Below, one piece after another: positions 28,633 through 37,619 of a stretch of DNA of 64,000 bases. Under the pieces are notes generated by a model. That model had not been told where the DNA came from and made no database searches. It was given only the letters and a program-made list of their open reading frames with translations. Within the stretch, counting starts at the first letter, position 1. Each line of letters begins with the position of its first letter. The position numbers and the translations under genes are program-made. The stretch is from NCBI RefSeq assembly GCF_000382045.1, contig NZ_KB907454.1, positions 62,001-126,000 on the forward strand. Reading direction: 5' to 3'. The stretch comes from Variovorax atrisoli 110B (GTDB taxonomy: Bacteria; Pseudomonadota; Gammaproteobacteria; Burkholderiales; Burkholderiaceae_C).

Positions 28633-31167
28633 ATGAGACTTTCGATCCGTCGCGGCGTCGTGCCGCCGTCGTTGCTCGCGCTCGCCGCCGCCGCGCTCAC
28701 CGCCTGCGGTGGCGGTGGTGGCGGAGGCAACGGCTTCGTGTTCTTCCCTTCCTCGCCGTCCACGCCGACGAATCCGCCCGCGGAGGCCACCTACAAGGCC
28801 GAGATCCGCCGCACGTCCATGGGTGTGCCGCACATCAAGGCCGACAGCTGGCCGGGCGTGGGCTATGGCTACGGCTACGCGCAGGCCGAGGACGACCTGT
28901 GCACCATGGCCGACTCGTTCCTCACCTACCGCGGCGAGCGTTCGCAGTATTTCGGCGCCGACGCGAAGCTGGTGGCCAGCAGCACCATCGGCCTGCCGAA
29001 GAACATCGACTCCGACTTCTTCCACCGGCACGTGATCTCGGCCGACGTGCTGCAGAAGATGATCGACGCGCAGCCCGACAACCTGAAGAAGCTCGTCGTC
29101 GGCTTCGCCGCGGGCTACAACCGCTACGTGCGCGAGGTGAAGGCAGGCGGCACGGCGCACGGGGCCTGCCGCAACGAGGCGTGGGTGCAGCCGATCACCA
29201 CCGACGACATCTATCGCCGCATGTACGCGGCCAACCTGGCGGGCGGCTACAGCAACTTCCTCGCGAACATCGCCAACGCGACGGCGCCTGCCGTGGTGGC
29301 GCCCACCAAGGTGTCGGCGCACCGCCCCGGCTCCAGGAAGGCGGCGGTACAGATGGCGGCGCTGAAGATCGACGGGCCCGAACTGCAGGTCGGCGGCCAT
29401 GAGGGCGTCGGCAGCAACATGATCGGCTTCGGCACCGCGGCCACCGGTGACTCGAGCCCGCTGCTCTTCGGCAACCCGCACTGGTACTGGCGCGGCCCCG
29501 ACCGCTTCTACCAGGCGCAGCTCACCATCCCGGGCGAACTGAACATCAGCGGCACCTCGTTCCTCGGCATTCCGGTGATCCTCATCGGCTTCAACGACAA
29601 CATCGCGTGGAGCCACACGGTGTCGACGGCGCGGCGCTTCGGTTTCTTCGAGCTGAAGCTGGCAGCGGGCGACACGACCAGCTACATGCGCGACGGCGCC
29701 GCCGTGAAGATGCAGCCCTCCACCATCACCGTGAAGGTGAAGGGCACCGACGGCTCGATGACGCAGATCACGCGCACGCTCTACAAGAGCGAATACGGCC
29801 CGATGGTCAACCTGGCGTCGATGAGCCCGGCACTGGCCTGGAGCCAGACCACGGCGTTCGCGATGCGCGACATCAACGGCGAGAACTACCGCACCTTCCG
29901 CAACTGGCTGCGCTGGAACCAGGCGAAGTCGCTCGACGAGTTCATCGCCATCCAGCGCGAGGAAGCCGCGATTCCCTGGGTCAACACCGTCGCCGTGGGC
30001 CGTGGCAGCGCCAAGGCGTGGTACGCCGACATCGGCGCAGTTCCCAACGTGTCGCTCGCGCAGGTCACCGACTGCACGACGCCGACGGGCGCGTCGATGC
30101 AGTCCGCGCTGCCGCGCGTGCCGGTGTTCGACGGCTCGCGCAGCGCCTGCGACTGGCAGACCGACGCCGACTCGGCGCAGAAGGGAGCGATCGGCGCATC
30201 GCGCATGCCGAACCTGATGCGCGACGACTACGTCGCGAACATGAACGACAGCTATTGGCTGGCCAACCCGAAGGCGCCGATGACTGGCTTCCCGCCCATC
30301 ATGGGCCCGGCCGGTTCCGACCCCGTAAGCTTCCGCACCCGCATGGGCAACGTGCTGGCGCAGGGTCGCATCGACGGCTCCGACAGCTATGGCGCGAAGG
30401 ACGCGACGCCCGACAACGTCAAGCGCATGGTGCTCGACAGCCGCGTGTTGACGGCGGAGCTGTTCAAGGCCGACGTGCTGCCGATCGTGTGCGACGGCAC
30501 GCCCATCGCGGTCACCAAGGACCCGCTGACCACCGACGCGATCGGCCCGAGCGTCGACGTGAGCGCCGCCTGCACCGCGCTCGCGGCATGGGACGGCACC
30601 GGCGTCACCGGCGCGAGAGGCGCGCACCTGTGGGACGAGTTCTGGAGCCGCGCTTCGCAGATACCCGCAGCCTCGCTCTATACCGTGCCCTTCGACCCGG
30701 CGGACCCGATCCACACGCCTCGCGGTCTGAACGCCGCTGCCGCCACGCAGCTGCGCGAAGCCTTCGGCGCGGCCGTGGTTCGCGTGCAGGCCAGCGGCTA
30801 CGCGGTGGACGCACCCCGCGGCGACTACCTGTTCGCCACGCGCGGCGGCAAGAAGATCCCGCTGTACGGCGGCTGCGGCGGACCGGGCTACTTCACCATC
30901 GCCTGCTCGGAGAACCGTCTCGACAAGGGCGGCTACACCATGGACGGCAACCCGAACGGCAACAGCTACATGCAGGTCGTGCGCTTCCCCGATGGCGGCG
31001 TTGAAGCCCACACCTTCCTGACCTTCTCGCTCTCGGACGACCCGGCCTCGGCGCACAACGGCGACTACACCCGCGCCTACAGCGAGGGCAAGTGGCTCAG
31101 GGTGCCGTTCTCGGAGTCGGAGATCAAGGCCGATTCGAGCTACACCAGCAAGTCGATCGCCGAATAG
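28633..31167 (+). CDS. penicillin/acyl-homoserine-lactone acylase-like lipoprotein 1
   Basis: An 844-residue Ntn-hydrolase precursor. The signal peptide ends in lipobox L-T-A-C25, then a Gly run and a Ser/Pro/Thr linker. Alpha-chain motifs (I-R-R-T-S-M-G-V-P-H-I-K-A) precede the autocleavage site at G-V-G-S261-N, where Ser261 becomes the N-terminal nucleophile of the beta chain. N-P-H-W-Y-W and the Asn/Arg active-site region follow. Members hydrolyse amides such as acyl-homoserine lactones, cyclic lipopeptides or penicillins in the cell envelope. A lipid-anchored form is less common. The paralogue at 31326 follows in tandem. Confidence 0.88.
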   Translation: MRLSIRRGVVPPSLLALAAAALTACGGGGGGGNGFVFFPSSPSTPTNPPAEATYKAEIRRTSMGVPHIKADSWPGVGYGYGYAQAEDDLCTMADSFLTYRGERSQYFGADAKLVASSTIGLPKNIDSDFFHRHVISADVLQKMIDAQPDNLKKLVVGFAAGYNRYVREVKAGGTAHGACRNEAWVQPITTDDIYRRMYAANLAGGYSNFLANIANATAPAVVAPTKVSAHRPGSRKAAVQMAALKIDGPELQVGGHEGVGSNMIGFGTAATGDSSPLLFGNPHWYWRGPDRFYQAQLTIPGELNISGTSFLGIPVILIGFNDNIAWSHTVSTARRFGFFELKLAAGDTTSYMRDGAAVKMQPSTITVKVKGTDGSMTQITRTLYKSEYGPMVNLASMSPALAWSQTTAFAMRDINGENYRTFRNWLRWNQAKSLDEFIAIQREEAAIPWVNTVAVGRGSAKAWYADIGAVPNVSLAQVTDCTTPTGASMQSALPRVPVFDGSRSACDWQTDADSAQKGAIGASRMPNLMRDDYVANMNDSYWLANPKAPMTGFPPIMGPAGSDPVSFRTRMGNVLAQGRIDGSDSYGAKDATPDNVKRMVLDSRVLTAELFKADVLPIVCDGTPIAVTKDPLTTDAIGPSVDVSAACTALAAWDGTGVTGARGAHLWDEFWSRASQIPAASLYTVPFDPADPIHTPRGLNAAAATQLREAFGAAVVRVQASGYAVDAPRGDYLFATRGGKKIPLYGGCGGPGYFTIACSENRLDKGGYTMDGNPNGNSYMQVVRFPDGGVEAHTFLTFSLSDDPASAHNGDYTRAYSEGKWLRVPFSESEIKADSSYTSKSIAE

Positions 31168-31325
31168 CCGATCGCCGGATGAGCGATGAAGACGTAAAGG
31201 AGAAGTGAAGAAGGGCGCGCGCGTGGTGCGCATCCCCCGCCGCTCTTAAGATCGGCGGCGAACGCGCCACGCACGCCATTCGTCGCCGACGCAGCTGCGT
31301 TCCTCATTCAAAACAGGAACTCTTC

Positions 31326-33794
31326 ATGCGCCCGAAACTTCAAGGCGGCCTGGTGCCGCTTCTTCTCGTGCCCGTCGTCACGGCCCTCGCGGCCTGCGCC
31401 GGCATCGCCGACCGGTCGGCTTCTTCCGCAGTCGATCCCCAGGCTTCCCAGTCTCGCGCCGGCTACCAGGCCGAGATCCGCCGCACCGCCATGGGCGTGC
31501 CGCACATCAAGGCCGGCGACTGGGGCGGCGCGGGCTACGGCTACGGCTACTCGCAGCCACAGGACGATCTGTGCACCATGGCCGACGGCTTTCTCACCTA
31601 CCGCGGCGAGCGCTCCGAATTCTTCGGCGCCGAGGCCCGGCTGCCGGCGGCCAGCACCATCGGCCAGCCGACGAACATCGACTCGGACTTCTTCCACAGG
31701 CAGGTGATCGGCGCCGACGTGGTCGATGCCATGGCCCGTGCGCAGCCGCCCGCCATCCAGCGCATGGTCGAAGGCTTCGCTGCGGGCTACAACCGCTACC
31801 TGCGAGACCTGAAGGCCGGCGTCGCCGGCAACGCCCATGCGGCATGCCGCAACGAGGCCTGGGTGCGGCCGGTGAGCGCCACCGACATCTACCGACGCAT
31901 GTACGCCACCAACCTCGCGGCGGGCTACAGCAACTTCCTCTCGAACATCGCGAACGCGGCGCCTCCTGCTGGCGGGGTGTCCTCGAACGGAGCGCAGCCA
32001 CAGCCGCAGCCGCTGGCGCTGCAGGTCGGAGGCACGGCAGGCGTCGGCAGCAACGTGATCGGCTTCGGCACGGCCTCCACCGGCGATTCGAGCCCGCTGC
32101 TGTTCGGCAACCCGCACTGGTACTGGCGCGGGCCCGACCGCTTCTACCAGGCGCAGCTCACCATCCCGGGCGAGCTTAACGTCAGCGGCACTTCGTTCCT
32201 CGGCATCCCGGTGATCCTCATCGGCTTCAACGACAACGTGGCCTGGAGTCATACGGTGTCCGCCGCGCGGCGCTTCGGCATCTACCAGCTGCAGCTCGCG
32301 CCCGGCGACGCCACCAGCTACATGCGCGACGGCCGGCCCGTGAAGATGCGGCCCTCGACCATCACCGTGAAGGTGAAGGGCGCGGACGGCACGACGACAC
32401 AGCTCACGCGCACGCTCTACGCCTCGGAGTACGGCCCGCTGGTGAACCTCGGCGCCATCGATCCGGCACTGGCCTGGAGCCGCAGCACCGCCTTCGCCAT
32501 CCGCGACATCAACGCCGGCAACTACCGCACCTTCCGCACATGGCTGCGCTGGGCGCAGGCGAAGTCCCTCGACGAGCTCATCGCAGCGCAGCGCGAGGAG
32601 GCAGCCATCCCGTGGGTCAACACCGTGGCCGTGGGCCGAGGCAGCGCGAAGGCCTGGTACGCGGACATCGGGGCCGTGCCCAACGTCTCGCCCGAGCAGG
32701 TCGCGAGCTGCACCACGCCCGCCGGCAAGGCGATGGCGGCGGTGCTGCCGCGCGTGCCGGTGTTCGACGGCTCGCGCAGCGCGTGCGACTGGCAAAGCGA
32801 TGCCGACTCGGTGCAGAAGGGGGCAGTCGGCCCCTCGCGCATGCCGAGCCTGCTGCGCGATGACTACGTCGCCAACATGAACGACAGCTACTGGCTCGCC
32901 AATCCGAAGGCGCCGCTCGAGGGCTATCCGGCCATCTTCGGTCCGGCGGGCAGCGATGCACAGACCTTCCGCACGCGGCTGGGCCACCTCATCGCGCAGG
33001 GGGCGGGCAGGGGCGCGACGGTCGATACCGTCGAGCGCATCGCACTCGCCAGCCGCGCCTACACCGCCGAACTGTTCAAGGGCTCCGCACTCGACATGGT
33101 GTGCGGCGTGCCCCGCATCGAGGTGAAGGGCGACGCGCAGACCGGCGAGGTCTTCTCGCCGCCGCGCGGCGTCGACACCGCTTCCGCCTGCGCGGTACTG
33201 AAGGCCTGGAACAACACCGGCGCCGCCACGGCGCGCGGTGCCCATGTGTGGGACGAGTTCTGGGCGCGCGCCTCGCGCCTGCCCGCCGACAGGCTCTATG
33301 CGGTGCCCTTCGACGCCGCCGACCCGATCGGCACGCCGCGCGGTCTCAAGCCCTCTGCGGCCGATGAACTGCGGCAGGCCTTCGGTGCCGCCGTGCTGCG
33401 CGTGCAGGCCAGCGGCTACACGCTGGACGCGCCGCGAGGAGAAACCCTGTTCGTCACGCGCAACGGCCGCCGGATTGCTTTATCCGGCGGCTGCGACACC
33501 CAGGGCTACTTCACGGTCGTGTGCTCGGAGAACCGGCTCGACAAAGGCGGCTACACGATGGACGAGAACCCCAACGGCAACAGCTACATGCAGATCGTGA
33601 GGTTCCCGCCGGGCGGCGTGGAGGCGCATACCTTCCTCACCTACTCGCTGTCGGACGATCCGGCGTCGCCGCACCATGCCGACTACACGCGTGCCTACAG
33701 CGCCGGCAACTGGCTGCGCATGCCGTTCTCGGAGGCGGAGATCGGGGCCGACGCCGGCTACAGCAGCCTGACCATCCGCGAGCAGCGCGAGTGA
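31326..33794 (+). CDS. penicillin/acyl-homoserine-lactone acylase-like lipoprotein 2
   Basis: An 822-residue paralogue of the preceding gene with long identical blocks, for example around the nucleophile G-V-G-S242-N and N-P-H-W-Y-W-R-G-P-D-R-F-Y-Q-A. Lipobox L-A-A-C24 anchors it to the envelope; the poly-Gly linker of its partner is replaced by a short Ser-rich one. It arose by tandem duplication. Both copies keep the catalytic Ser, so both are probably active, perhaps with different acyl-chain preferences. The spacer of 158 bp has no clear T-run terminator, so co-transcription is possible. Confidence 0.88.
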   Translation: MRPKLQGGLVPLLLVPVVTALAACAGIADRSASSAVDPQASQSRAGYQAEIRRTAMGVPHIKAGDWGGAGYGYGYSQPQDDLCTMADGFLTYRGERSEFFGAEARLPAASTIGQPTNIDSDFFHRQVIGADVVDAMARAQPPAIQRMVEGFAAGYNRYLRDLKAGVAGNAHAACRNEAWVRPVSATDIYRRMYATNLAAGYSNFLSNIANAAPPAGGVSSNGAQPQPQPLALQVGGTAGVGSNVIGFGTASTGDSSPLLFGNPHWYWRGPDRFYQAQLTIPGELNVSGTSFLGIPVILIGFNDNVAWSHTVSAARRFGIYQLQLAPGDATSYMRDGRPVKMRPSTITVKVKGADGTTTQLTRTLYASEYGPLVNLGAIDPALAWSRSTAFAIRDINAGNYRTFRTWLRWAQAKSLDELIAAQREEAAIPWVNTVAVGRGSAKAWYADIGAVPNVSPEQVASCTTPAGKAMAAVLPRVPVFDGSRSACDWQSDADSVQKGAVGPSRMPSLLRDDYVANMNDSYWLANPKAPLEGYPAIFGPAGSDAQTFRTRLGHLIAQGAGRGATVDTVERIALASRAYTAELFKGSALDMVCGVPRIEVKGDAQTGEVFSPPRGVDTASACAVLKAWNNTGAATARGAHVWDEFWARASRLPADRLYAVPFDAADPIGTPRGLKPSAADELRQAFGAAVLRVQASGYTLDAPRGETLFVTRNGRRIALSGGCDTQGYFTVVCSENRLDKGGYTMDENPNGNSYMQIVRFPPGGVEAHTFLTYSLSDDPASPHHADYTRAYSAGNWLRMPFSEAEIGADAGYSSLTIREQRE

Positions 33795-33815
33795 GGCTTT
33801 CTCGGCGAGGCTTCC

Positions 33816-35063
33816 TCAGCGTCGCTTCGCCAGCCAGTTCCATGCGGCACCTGCCGCCATCAGCACGCAGGTGCCCAGGAACACGGCGCGCATGCCGATG
33901 TGCCCGCCCACGAAGCCGCCCAGCAGCGGCCCAGCGACCTGGCCCGTGTACTGCGCCGAGGTCGAGTAGCCCAGCATGTTGCCGGCCACGCGCTCGGGCA
34001 CGTTGTGGCGGATCACGCTCGCGATGCACGGCAGCAGCCCGCCGAGCGACAGCCCCATCAGGAAGCGCAGCACCACCAGCTGCCAGCCGGAGGTGACGAA
34101 GGCCTGCGGCACCAGCAGCAGCGCCGACACTGCGAGGCAGCCGACGATCACGTTCCAGTGCCCCACGCGGTCGGCCAGCTTGCCCAGCCGCGAGGCCGAC
34201 AGGATGCTGCCGAGCGCCGCGGCGGACATCACGAGGCCGGCCATCATCGTCACGCGGCCCGGGTCTTCCACGAGGGTGGCGACGTAGACGGTGATGATCG
34301 GCTCGATCGACATGTTCGCCAGCATCAGCAGCATGCCGGTGAAGAGCATCGCGACCAGCGGGCGCTTGTCGGGCACTGCGGCCCAGCCGGTTTGCTCGGC
34401 CGCGCTGCCGCCATCCTGCTTGCGCGCGGCAGGCGCCTTGCGCTCCTCGCGAATCAGGAAGGCCGTCGCGAGAAAGGCCACGAAGATGATCGCGCCCGCC
34501 GCGAAGAAGGTGGCGCGGATGCCGATCAGCGGCGGCAGCGCGCCACCGACCAGCGGCCCCACGAGGTTGCCCGCCATGATGGCCGACGACATCGTGCCCA
34601 GCGCCCAGCCGGTACGGTCCTTGGGCGTCTGCGTGGCCACCAGCACCATCGAGCCCGACGCGTAGCCGCCCAGCAGCCCTGCCAGCAGTCGAAGGCCCAC
34701 CAGCTGCCACACATTGCCCGCGACGCCGATCAGCGCCATCGCCACCGCCATGCCCAGGCTCGCGCGGATCAGCATCGGCTTGCGCCCGTAGCGGTCTGCC
34801 AGCCGGCCCCACAGCGGCGCCACCAGCGCGGCGCTCAGGAAGGTGGCGCCGTACGCCGCGCCCGACCACTGCACGATGGCCGCGTGGTCCGTCACCCCGA
34901 GCTGCTCGACGTACAGCGGCAGGAAGGGCAGCAGCAGCGTCATCGCGATGATGGTCGTGAAGGAGCCGAACATGCAGACGGCGAGGTTGCGCTGCCAGTG
35001 GAGATTGCCACCCTGCTCGGCGGAAGGGGCGGTCGTCGTTGCGGTTGTCGTCGGACGCGTCAT
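33816..35063 (-). CDS. MFS transporter, drug-efflux type (MdtG-like)
   Basis: A 415-residue 12-helix carrier. Motif A is seen as G-R-L-A-D-R-Y-G-R-K-P-M, and motif C-like G-P-L-V-G-G-A-L in helix 5 suggests a drug:proton antiporter. The N-terminus from ATG 35063 is Thr-rich; the frame is open upstream to 35204 but adds a non-homologous Arg/Pro tract. Its 3' end faces the second acylase gene with 21 bp between. Divergent from the GlxA-type regulator at 35235. Substrate unknown. Confidence 0.88.
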   Translation of the reverse strand: MTRPTTTATTTAPSAEQGGNLHWQRNLAVCMFGSFTTIIAMTLLLPFLPLYVEQLGVTDHAAIVQWSGAAYGATFLSAALVAPLWGRLADRYGRKPMLIRASLGMAVAMALIGVAGNVWQLVGLRLLAGLLGGYASGSMVLVATQTPKDRTGWALGTMSSAIMAGNLVGPLVGGALPPLIGIRATFFAAGAIIFVAFLATAFLIREERKAPAARKQDGGSAAEQTGWAAVPDKRPLVAMLFTGMLLMLANMSIEPIITVYVATLVEDPGRVTMMAGLVMSAAALGSILSASRLGKLADRVGHWNVIVGCLAVSALLLVPQAFVTSGWQLVVLRFLMGLSLGGLLPCIASVIRHNVPERVAGNMLGYSTSAQYTGQVAGPLLGGFVGGHIGMRAVFLGTCVLMAAGAAWNWLAKRR

Positions 35064-35234
35064 GGGGAACACCCATTGTGGGACGCCGAACGCAGACTGG
35101 CGCTTGCCGATTGGCGGCGGCGGCCATCGCAGCGCGGCAAGGCGTGCCGCGAATCCCTGACGCCCGCGCGGTTGGACCAGCTCGCGTAGTCTTGCGTCCT
35201 GCATCGCTTACAAACCTCCTTTCAGGACATCGCC

Positions 35235-36182
35235 ATGAAACGCATCGGCGTGCTCGTCTTCCCCGGCTTCCAGATCCTCGACCTCGCCGCCATCGCCGCG
35301 TTCGAGCTTGCGAACATTCACGCCGGCAAGCCGGTCTACCAGGTCGAGCTGCTGTCGGAAGAGGGCGGCCTCGTGGTCAGTTCGTCGGGCGTGAGCACCG
35401 ACAGCAAGCGCTTCGGCACGGCCAAGTACGACACGCTGCTGCTGAGCGGCGCGCTCTTCATCGCACCCACCTCCGAGAAGATGTGCCGCTTCCTGCGCGC
35501 CGGGCTGCGCAATGCGCGCCGCGTGGCCAGCATCTGCACCGGCGCCTTCGGGCTGGCCGACGCCGGCCTGCTCGACGGCCGCAAGGCGACCACGCACTGG
35601 TCCTTCGCGGGTGAGTTGCAGAAGCGTCATCCCGCCGTGAAGGTGCAGCCCGACCGCATCTTCATCAACGACGGGCCGGTGTGGACTTCGGCCGGCATGA
35701 CGGCGGGCATCGACCTCGTGCTGGCCCTGGTGGAGGAAGACCTCGGCGTGGAGGCGGCGCGCTTCGCGGCGCGGAAGCTGGTCGTCTACCACCGCCGCGC
35801 GGGCGGGCAGTCGCAGTACTCCGCGCTGCTGGAGCTGGAGCCGAAGTCGGACCGCATCCAGAAGGCGCTGGTGCATGCGCGGGCCAACCTGCGCGACACG
35901 CTGTCGGTGGAGGAACTGGCCGAGGTCGTGCACCTGAGCCCGCGCCAGTTCAGCCGCGCCTTCAAGGCCGAGACAGGCCAGTCGCCCGCGCACGCGGTCG
36001 AGACGCTGCGCGTGGAGGCGGCGCGCGCGCTGATCGACGAAGGCAACCTCGCGCTCGGCGTGGTCGCGCGCGAAACCGGCTTCGGCGACCCCGAGCGCAT
36101 GCGCCGCGCCTTCCTGCGCACGCTGGGGCAGCCCCCGCAGAGCGTGCGCCGCGTGTCGCGCCGGGAGGCGGCCGTGGCCTGA
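35235..36182 (+). CDS. GlxA-family regulator: DJ-1/PfpI domain plus AraC DNA-binding domain
   Basis: A 315-residue protein. Residues 1-190 form a class I glutamine amidotransferase-like DJ-1/PfpI domain (V-L-V-F-P-G-F-Q-I-L-D-L start; A-S-I-C-T-G-A-F nucleophile-elbow-like segment with Cys; T-T-H-W). Residues about 215-300 are two AraC helix-turn-helix motifs (V-E-E-L-A-E-V-V-H-L-S-P-R-Q-F-S-R-A-F; V-A-R-E-T-G-F-G). Relatives (GlxA, FtrA, GbdR-like) respond to nitrogenous metabolites. It lies 171 bp from the divergent MFS gene, its likely target. Confidence 0.92.
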   Translation: MKRIGVLVFPGFQILDLAAIAAFELANIHAGKPVYQVELLSEEGGLVVSSSGVSTDSKRFGTAKYDTLLLSGALFIAPTSEKMCRFLRAGLRNARRVASICTGAFGLADAGLLDGRKATTHWSFAGELQKRHPAVKVQPDRIFINDGPVWTSAGMTAGIDLVLALVEEDLGVEAARFAARKLVVYHRRAGGQSQYSALLELEPKSDRIQKALVHARANLRDTLSVEELAEVVHLSPRQFSRAFKAETGQSPAHAVETLRVEAARALIDEGNLALGVVARETGFGDPERMRRAFLRTLGQPPQSVRRVSRREAAVA

Positions 36183-36252
36183 GCGGCAGGATGTCCTGAA
36201 AAGTGGCTTATATGACATTTACGCCGTAGCCACGCAGGAGGAGACTTTCCCC

Positions 36253-36294
36253 ATGGCCGCACACATCGACGCGGCGAAAAGGAAAGCTCCATGA
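36253..36294 (+). CDS. possible 13-residue leader peptide upstream of the SDR gene
   Basis: A short ORF from ATG 36253 with a near-perfect CAGGAGGAG ribosome site (36235-36243). It ends in ATGA exactly over the SDR start (36291), so ribosomes reading it would be delivered to the SDR ATG. The peptide is M-A-A-H-I-D-A-A-K-R-K-A-P. Coupling or a regulatory leader role is inferred. Confidence 0.4.
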   Translation: MAAHIDAAKRKAP

Positions 36295-37121
36295 CTGCCA
36301 CCGTTACCGCTTCAACAAACTCCCCCAAGGGCACGGCCCTCGTCACCGGCGCGTCGTCCGGCATCGGTGCCGTGTACGCGGACCGCCTCGCGCGGCGCGG
36401 CTTCGACCTCATCCTGGTGGCGCGCAACCGCGAACGCCTCGAGGCGCTGGCCGCGAAGCTCGTGCGCGAGACCGGCCGCAAGGTCGAGGTCCTTCCGGCC
36501 GACCTGACGAACCGCCAGGACATCGCACAGGTCGAGGCCGCGCTGCGCACCCGCGGCGACATCACCATGCTGGTGAACAACGCCGGCTTCGGCGCCGCCG
36601 CGCCGCTGCTGGCGTCGGACGTCGACAAGATGGAAGAGATGATCGCGCTCAACGTGAGCGTGCTCACGCGACTCACCTACGCGGCCGTGCCGGGCTTCGT
36701 CGAACGCGGCACGGGCACGCTGGTGAACATCGCCTCCATCGTGGCGATCTCGCCGGAGACGCTCAACGGCGTGTACGGCGGCAGCAAGGCCTTCGTGCTT
36801 GCGTTGAGCCAGTCGCTGCAGCACGAACTCAAGGACAAGGGCGTGCGCGTGCAGGCGGTGCTGCCCGGCGCGACGGCCACCGAGTTCTGGGGCGTCGCAG
36901 GCGTGCCGATGGAGCACCTGCCCAAGGAGATCGTCATGACCGCGCAAGACATGGTCGACGCCGCCCTGGCGGGGCTCGACCAGGGCGAGCAGGTCACGAT
37001 CCCCGCACTGCCCGATCTGGCCGAGTGGGAGGCCTTCGATGCGGCGCGGCGGGCGATGTCGGGGCGGTTGTCCAGCACCGCTCCCGCTGCGCGCTACCGC
37101 GTCGGCGCCGGCCCGGCGTGA
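36291..37121 (+). CDS. short-chain dehydrogenase/reductase
   Basis: A 276-residue cytoplasmic NAD(P)-dependent oxidoreductase. T-G-A-S-S-G-I-G (19-26) is the cofactor glycine motif, N-N-A-G the core strand, and Y-G-G-S-K gives the catalytic Tyr-x3-Lys. Arg/Asn after the second strand (V-A-R-N-R-E-R) suggests NADPH preference. C-terminal P-A-L-P-D-L-A-E-W matches the DltE/YqjQ-like classical SDR group. ATG 36291 overlaps a short upstream ORF. Substrate unknown. Confidence 0.9.
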   Translation: MTATVTASTNSPKGTALVTGASSGIGAVYADRLARRGFDLILVARNRERLEALAAKLVRETGRKVEVLPADLTNRQDIAQVEAALRTRGDITMLVNNAGFGAAAPLLASDVDKMEEMIALNVSVLTRLTYAAVPGFVERGTGTLVNIASIVAISPETLNGVYGGSKAFVLALSQSLQHELKDKGVRVQAVLPGATATEFWGVAGVPMEHLPKEIVMTAQDMVDAALAGLDQGEQVTIPALPDLAEWEAFDAARRAMSGRLSSTAPAARYRVGAGPA

Positions 37122-37142
37122 GGTCGAACCGGGTCTTCCAGT

Positions 37143-37397
37143 TCAGATGCGGTGGGTCCGGCGCGCGTAGAGCGCGGCCAGCGCCAGCCCCGTGGCCGCC
37201 GCGCCGCACCAGGCGAGGGCAGGGCTGCGCAGCATGCCTTGAAGGCGCGCGTGGCGGCCCGGTTCGGCGTGCATGCCGCGTGCGGCACGTTCCTTGGGCG
37301 TGAGCGGCCGTGCCGCGTTCGGGTTTTCTTCGCCTTCAAGCACGGCTTGAGAGATGTCGAGCGGGGTCAGCGAATCGTTGGCGGTGGATGCGGTCAT
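37143..37397 (-). CDS. small membrane-anchored hypothetical protein
   Basis: 84 residues from ATG 37397. The first ~50 are hydrophilic and charged (L-E-G-E-E-N-P-N-A-A-R-P-L-T-P-K-E-R-A-A-R-G), and a single hydrophobic helix (A-L-A-W-C-G-A-A-A-T-G-L-A-L-A-A-L-Y) sits before a basic C-terminal tail, an inverted or tail-anchored topology. No family recognised. Convergent with the SDR gene with 21 bp between. Confidence 0.6.
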   Translation of the reverse strand: MTASTANDSLTPLDISQAVLEGEENPNAARPLTPKERAARGMHAEPGRHARLQGMLRSPALAWCGAAATGLALAALYARRTHRI

Positions 37398-37494
37398 GGT
37401 GGCTGGCCTTTCTTGCCTTTCCCGATGGTGAATCGATCAGTGGTGCAAGACTCGCGCAAACCCGGGGCGTCGGATCTGAGGCGAAGCACCGACA

Positions 37495-37508
37495 TTGAAG
37501 TAGGTCAA
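37495..37508. promoter_or_regulatory. FNR/ANR-like palindrome upstream of the second BMP receptor
   Basis: TTGA-AGTAGG-TCAA, part of the longer perfect repeat CATTGA-N6-TCAATG (37493-37510), matches the core TTGA-N6-TCAA of CRP/FNR-family sites. A -10-like TAGAAT lies at 37542-37547. Regulation of the BMP receptor gene at 37620, or of the divergent small gene, is inferred. Confidence 0.3.
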
Positions 37509-37619
37509 TGCCGCGCCCGCATTGCGGGCCACGGCGCCGTTTAGAATCCCGCTCCCTCGCGATCGGGCGCCCCGGCCTGCTGCGGGTTTCACATCTCCGG
37601 GGCCATGTAGAGGAACACC

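Noticed and set aside
31237..31258. CCGCCG...CGGCGG inverted repeat between the two acylase genes as a terminator
   Set aside because: Six-base stem, ten-base loop and no T-run; too weak to call.
28618..33245. Very long minus-strand frames opposite both acylase genes (871 and 645 codons)
   Set aside because: Low-complexity Arg/Val/His/Ala translations typical of antisense frames; both plus-strand genes have full domain structure.
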